This document shows positions 61,142-64,000 of a stretch of DNA of 64,000 nt, piece by piece. The position numbers and the translations under genes were made by a program. Below the pieces are notes generated by a model. That model made no database searches, was not told the origin of the DNA, and saw only the letters and a list, made by a program, of their open reading frames with translations. Every line of letters begins with the position of its first letter. The first letter of the stretch is position 1. Origin of the DNA: Ferruginibacter sp. (lineage in GTDB: Bacteria > Bacteroidota > Bacteroidia > Chitinophagales > Chitinophagaceae); NCBI GenBank assembly GCA_017983695.1, contig JAGOAX010000011.1, positions 103,942 to 167,941 on the forward strand, written 5' to 3'.

Positions 61142-61575
61142 TGTCTATCTGGTTTAATAAATCCTTATCTGTTGACAGCTTAAAATCTTTCGGCATTAAT
61201 ACAATGGTCAAACATTTAGGCATGGACTGGGTTGCTATTGGGGATTATTATATTAAGATGAGTATGCCTGTTGACGAGAGGACCAAACAACCTTACGGCT
61301 TGTTACATGGCGGCGCAAGTTGTGCCCTTGCGGAAACTATTGGCAGCATTGCTTCTCAATGTGTAATTGATCCTGATAAGTTTATTTGTGTTGGCATAGA
61401 AATTAATGCCAATCATGTACGTAGTGCCAGGCAAGGTTATGTAACCGCAACCTGCACACCTTTGCATATTGGGGCATCTACCCATATATGGGATATAAAA
61501 ATTCATGATGAAAGAGAAAAACTGGTTTGTATCAGCCGGCTTACTGTTGCAATATTGAAAAAGCCACAAACCTAA
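61141..61575 (+). CDS. Hotdog-fold thioesterase (PaaI/YdiI type, possible DHNA-CoA hydrolase)
   Basis: 144 residues. Hotdog fold with GLLHGGASCALAETIGSIASQCVI, catalytic Glu and Gly-rich loop of the YdiI/PaaI group, and ICVGIEINANHVRSARQGYVTATCTPLHIGASTHIWDIKI. These hydrolyse acyl-CoA thioesters; YdiI-type members work in menaquinone synthesis. Overlaps the coaD stop by one base, so coupled. The physiological substrate is not certain. Confidence 0.85.
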   Translation: MSIWFNKSLSVDSLKSFGINTMVKHLGMDWVAIGDYYIKMSMPVDERTKQPYGLLHGGASCALAETIGSIASQCVIDPDKFICVGIEINANHVRSARQGYVTATCTPLHIGASTHIWDIKIHDEREKLVCISRLTVAILKKPQT

Positions 61576-61588
61576 ACCCCTAAACCAA

Positions 61589-62218
61589 TTACGGCTCATC
61601 AAAAAATTTAGCCAATATGTCTTTTATGGATGGGTAGGTATTGGCAACAGGTTCTTTAATATCTTTTGTGCTTATCCATTTCGTTTCAGTAATATCTTCT
61701 TCTGTTTGGGGTACTAAATTTTGAGCAGCTGGACATACCATATAATACCAGTGAGTGGTTTTTAAAATATGTTTTCCAAATTCATCGTAAGTATGATAGG
61801 TTTCCCCAATTTTTTTCTTTAAGGCTAAATTAGTAACGCCGGTTTCTTCTTCTACTTCTCTTAAGGCGCACTCATCAGGATTTTCGCCTTTTTCCATTTT
61901 CCCTTTTGGTAAATCCCATTTGCCCAGTCTATAAATAAACAGCAGCTCTTTTTTATTATTTTGTACAATGCCTCCTGCTGCTTCTATCAACATAAAATGT
62001 TTAAAAAATACTTTTTTTAATTGCTCAAGGTCCTTATTCCATAATACCCCGGCATGAAATTCAGGTTTCTTTATCTCATGCAACAGCGACTTTATTGCTG
62101 GCCCGGATATCTCATCTACAAATACAGCATCGGGGTGATGCAGTATTTCGTTCAACTCCTTATTGATCTCATCACAAAGAAAAACAGGCTTATCGCCAAA
62201 ATATATTTTTATGTGCAT
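61589..62218 (-). CDS. NUDIX hydrolase with N-terminal extension
   Basis: 209 residues. An N-terminal ~75-residue region of unknown function (KIYFGDKPVFLCDEINKEL) precedes the NUDIX domain, with box GKMEKGENPDECALREVEEETGV (G-x5-E-x7-R-E-U-x-E-E-x-G-U intact). The phrase WDLPKGKMEKGE is common to ADP-ribose and dinucleotide pyrophosphatases. Divergent from pyrE with only 43 nt between starts. Converges with the thioesterase gene with 13 nt between. Confidence 0.9.
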   Translation of the reverse strand: MHIKIYFGDKPVFLCDEINKELNEILHHPDAVFVDEISGPAIKSLLHEIKKPEFHAGVLWNKDLEQLKKVFFKHFMLIEAAGGIVQNNKKELLFIYRLGKWDLPKGKMEKGENPDECALREVEEETGVTNLALKKKIGETYHTYDEFGKHILKTTHWYYMVCPAAQNLVPQTEEDITETKWISTKDIKEPVANTYPSIKDILAKFFDEP

Positions 62219-62261
62219 AATAATATTTCAAATTTTAAATTTCAACCTTCAAATTTGCAGC

Positions 62262-62894
62262 ATGACAAACGAAAAAGCCGTTGCTGAAAAGCTCTTACAA
62301 ATTAATGCAATTAAATTAAGTCCGCAACAACCATTTACATGGGCCAGCGGCTGGAAAAGCCCCATTTATTGCGATAACCGAAAAGTATTGTCTTATCCTT
62401 ATGCACGTGATTTTATTAAAAGTGAAATGTGCAGTATCATTTTTGAACAATTCCCTGAAGCTGATATTTTAGCTGGCGTGGCAACTGCAGGAATTGCCTG
62501 GGGTGCAATGGCTGCAGATCAACTTAAGCTGCCATATGTTTATGTACGGCCTAAGCCAAAAGAACATGGTTTGGGTAACCAGATAGAAGGTACTCTTGAA
62601 AAGGGACAAAAAGTAGTGGTAATTGAGGATCTGATATCTACCGGAAAAAGCAGTTTACAGGTTTGTGATGTGCTAAAAGCTGCAGACGTTGAAGTAATTG
62701 GTATGGTTTCTATCTTTACTTATGGCTTTGAGGCGGCTACAAAGGCCTTTGAAAGTGCTGGAATACCCTATAAATCCCTTACCAATTACGAAACTTTGAT
62801 AAATTTGGCAATTGAGAAGGGGATTGTTTCTTCAGATCAGCAAAAAACCTTGTTAAACTGGAGTGCAGATCCTGCAAATTGGTCGGGCAATTAA
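62262..62894 (+). CDS. pyrE: Orotate phosphoribosyltransferase
   Basis: 210 residues from the ATG at 62262 (MTNEKAVAEK); upstream in-frame codons reach into the NUDIX promoter and read as non-coding. PRPP loop VVVIEDLISTGKSSLQVCDVL, with FTWASGWKSPIYCDNRKVLSYP, GVATAGIAWGAMAA and VRPKPKEHGLGNQIEG. Adds ribose phosphate to orotate. The upstream CAAATTTG box sits just before the start. Confidence 0.95.
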   Translation: MTNEKAVAEKLLQINAIKLSPQQPFTWASGWKSPIYCDNRKVLSYPYARDFIKSEMCSIIFEQFPEADILAGVATAGIAWGAMAADQLKLPYVYVRPKPKEHGLGNQIEGTLEKGQKVVVIEDLISTGKSSLQVCDVLKAADVEVIGMVSIFTYGFEAATKAFESAGIPYKSLTNYETLINLAIEKGIVSSDQQKTLLNWSADPANWSGN

Positions 62895-62917
62895 TATCTT
62901 TAATAAAAAATGAATCC

Positions 62918-63286
62918 ATGAAAAAATTGATACTGGGACTGGCGGTTTCTTGTTTTACGTTAGCAGGTAATGCTCAAATAAAGGTAAAAGACAAGGCTGT
63001 AATTGCCCTTTCAACTTTGCAACCATGCGATAAGTGCAAAGAACAGATTGAGTTTTTTATAGGCAAAACCGACGGTGTTATTTCTATAAAAGTAGATTTG
63101 AAAAGGAAAACAGCAACTGTAGCCTGGCTAACGGATAGAACTAATAAAGAATATCTGAAAACTGCGATAGCTAATTTAGGATTTGCTGCTGATGATATAG
63201 AGGCCGAAGAGTTTGCTTATAAAAGGCTACCTGCCTGTTGTAAAAAACCACCTGAAACACCAAAACCACCTGTTCCCAAAGGATAA
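62918..63286 (+). CDS. Secreted heavy-metal-associated (HMA) domain protein
   Basis: 122 residues from MKKLILGLAVSCFTLAGNAQ (signal peptide). The HMA-like domain has LQPCDKCKEQIEFFIGKTDGVISIKVDLKRKTATVAWLTD, whose C-x-x-C (CDKC) is the metal-binding pair, followed by ...LKTAIANLGFAADDIEAEE. It ends in a Cys pair and Pro-rich tail (PACCKKPPETPKPP). The start lies 23 nt from the pyrE stop, so it is probably in the same transcript. Likely binds copper or another soft metal in the periplasm. Confidence 0.8.
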   Translation: MKKLILGLAVSCFTLAGNAQIKVKDKAVIALSTLQPCDKCKEQIEFFIGKTDGVISIKVDLKRKTATVAWLTDRTNKEYLKTAIANLGFAADDIEAEEFAYKRLPACCKKPPETPKPPVPKG

Positions 63287-63306
63287 TAACAATGTTTAAA
63301 TATGTA

Positions 63307-63338
63307 AAAATGCCGTCACGTAAAATTGACGGCATTTT
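63307..63338. terminator. Bidirectional terminator
   Basis: AAAATGCCGTCA (63307-63318) and TGACGGCATTTT (63327-63338), a 12-bp perfect stem with an 8-nt loop and T-rich ends, between convergent genes. Confidence 0.88.
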
Positions 63339-63341
63339 GTT

Positions 63342-63800
63342 TTATAAAGAAAATTTCTGCTTTCCCTCGTAGTTTACATCAAAGGTTTTGTACACATTTG
63401 CCTTGCCTATTTTTATTTTACCCGTAACTTTTAGCATTACCTCTTTGCCAAAAAGGGCTGGTAAAGCATTCTTATAAGCATTCTTCATATCAACATCAAT
63501 TTTAACGGGTAGCGTAAATTCCCCCCTTTTGGGAATATGAATCTGGTAATCCTGTTCTGTATGCCCCAGGTAATTATTGTCAATGTAAATGTCCAGGTTA
63601 GTGCGCTTAAGATCTAACCCAAAATTATTAGGGTTATAATAAACCAGGTCGATATTAAAAGTAGAGGTAGAGAATCCAAGTTTTTCCGAACTCAGGTTTT
63701 TAAAATCACGATATTCCAGTTCTTTAGGCTCACGACATGATGACATGAAAATACAAGTAAACAATAAAATTACGAGGAGAGGAGATAAGCAATTACGCAT
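63342..63800 (-). CDS. LEA-type 2 (LEA14-like) lipoprotein
   Basis: 152 residues. Lipobox FMSSC (Cys near 22). The beta-sandwich domain starts LSSEKLGFSTSTFNIDLVYYNPNNFGLDLKRTNLDIYIDNNYLGH..., characteristic of LEA_2/WHy-domain proteins of bacteria, and continues with IPKRGEFTLPVKIDVDM. Bacterial members occur on the outer membrane; function is unknown. Confidence 0.85.
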   Translation of the reverse strand: MRNCLSPLLVILLFTCIFMSSCREPKELEYRDFKNLSSEKLGFSTSTFNIDLVYYNPNNFGLDLKRTNLDIYIDNNYLGHTEQDYQIHIPKRGEFTLPVKIDVDMKNAYKNALPALFGKEVMLKVTGKIKIGKANVYKTFDVNYEGKQKFSL

Positions 63801-64000
63801 GGCTTTTTATTCGTTGGCTAAAATATTATTGGAATACAAAGTAACAGTAAAATTCTAAATATTATTTTAAAAATTAACTAAGGGGATTAGCTTTATCATC
63901 TCCAAGTGGTATAAAATTCGAGATTTAAAAATACTAATAAAATAGGTTTTAAATAAAATTGTATAAATAATTGATAAATAGTTATTTATAACTTTTATAG

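Overview
The window is about 64 kb of AT-rich chromosome from a member of the Bacteroidota, most likely close to Chitinophagaceae (inference). The signs are a type IX secretion sorting domain, promoter -7 boxes of the form TAnnTTTG, a bacillithiol deacetylase (BshB1), a DUF2027-Smr protein, a release factor 2 gene with a frameshift site, many lipoproteins, and general absence of strong Shine-Dalgarno sites. Nearly all genes are intact housekeeping or conserved Bacteroidota genes. There is no prophage, CRISPR array or large mobile element.

Layout. 1-1400: an array of hairpin repeats next to a REP-associated tyrosine transposase (RAYT). 1466-11084: small secreted proteins, lipoproteins and membrane proteins, a type IX secreted protein and a POTRA/beta-barrel outer-membrane protein. 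11275-15198: a DPE2-like 4-alpha-glucanotransferase and a dipeptide epimerase. 15297-23087: a complete histidine operon (hisG-D-C-B-H-A-F, a small membrane protein gene, hisIE), preceded by what looks like a histidine leader peptide and a transcription attenuator. 23235-27577: an AsmA protein and small proteins. 27816-29874: an unrecognised gene with a HEPN-like motif, the RNase P RNA gene, and a RelE/ParE-type toxin-antitoxin pair. 30089-35369: a tightly packed minus-strand operon (nucleoside phosphorylase, dapF, DinB-like, corA, NUDIX, GNAT) followed by a prolyl-aminopeptidase-like lipoprotein. 35446-45809: tRNA-Cys, glnS, a desaturase, bshB1, cutC, an Ntn asparaginase, a GH109-type oxidoreductase-fold glycosidase and an MFS transporter. 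45971-56003: rnr, a polyprenyl synthetase, an APC permease, DUF2027-Smr and secreted proteins. 56117-63800: prfB with its +1 frameshift, pruA, and a pyrimidine group (pyrR, pyrB, pyrE) with coaD interspersed.

The most interesting signals are these. (i) The his leader codes for five histidines in sixteen residues and is followed by a 13-bp terminator hairpin. (ii) A family of short G/C-rich palindromes (core CCCCTAAAGGGG or a 32-bp perfect palindrome) has settled repeatedly in and around the his operon and in cutC. They sit in frame at the N-termini of HisH, HisF and CutC and the C-terminus of HisA. (iii) The hairpin array beside the RAYT has six units with a constant 27-nt loop. (iv) A small membrane protein gene is wedged by overlaps between hisF and hisIE. 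(v) A repeat-like extension lies in the P12 helix of the RNase P RNA. All functional calls were made by reading the sequence; no database search was run.
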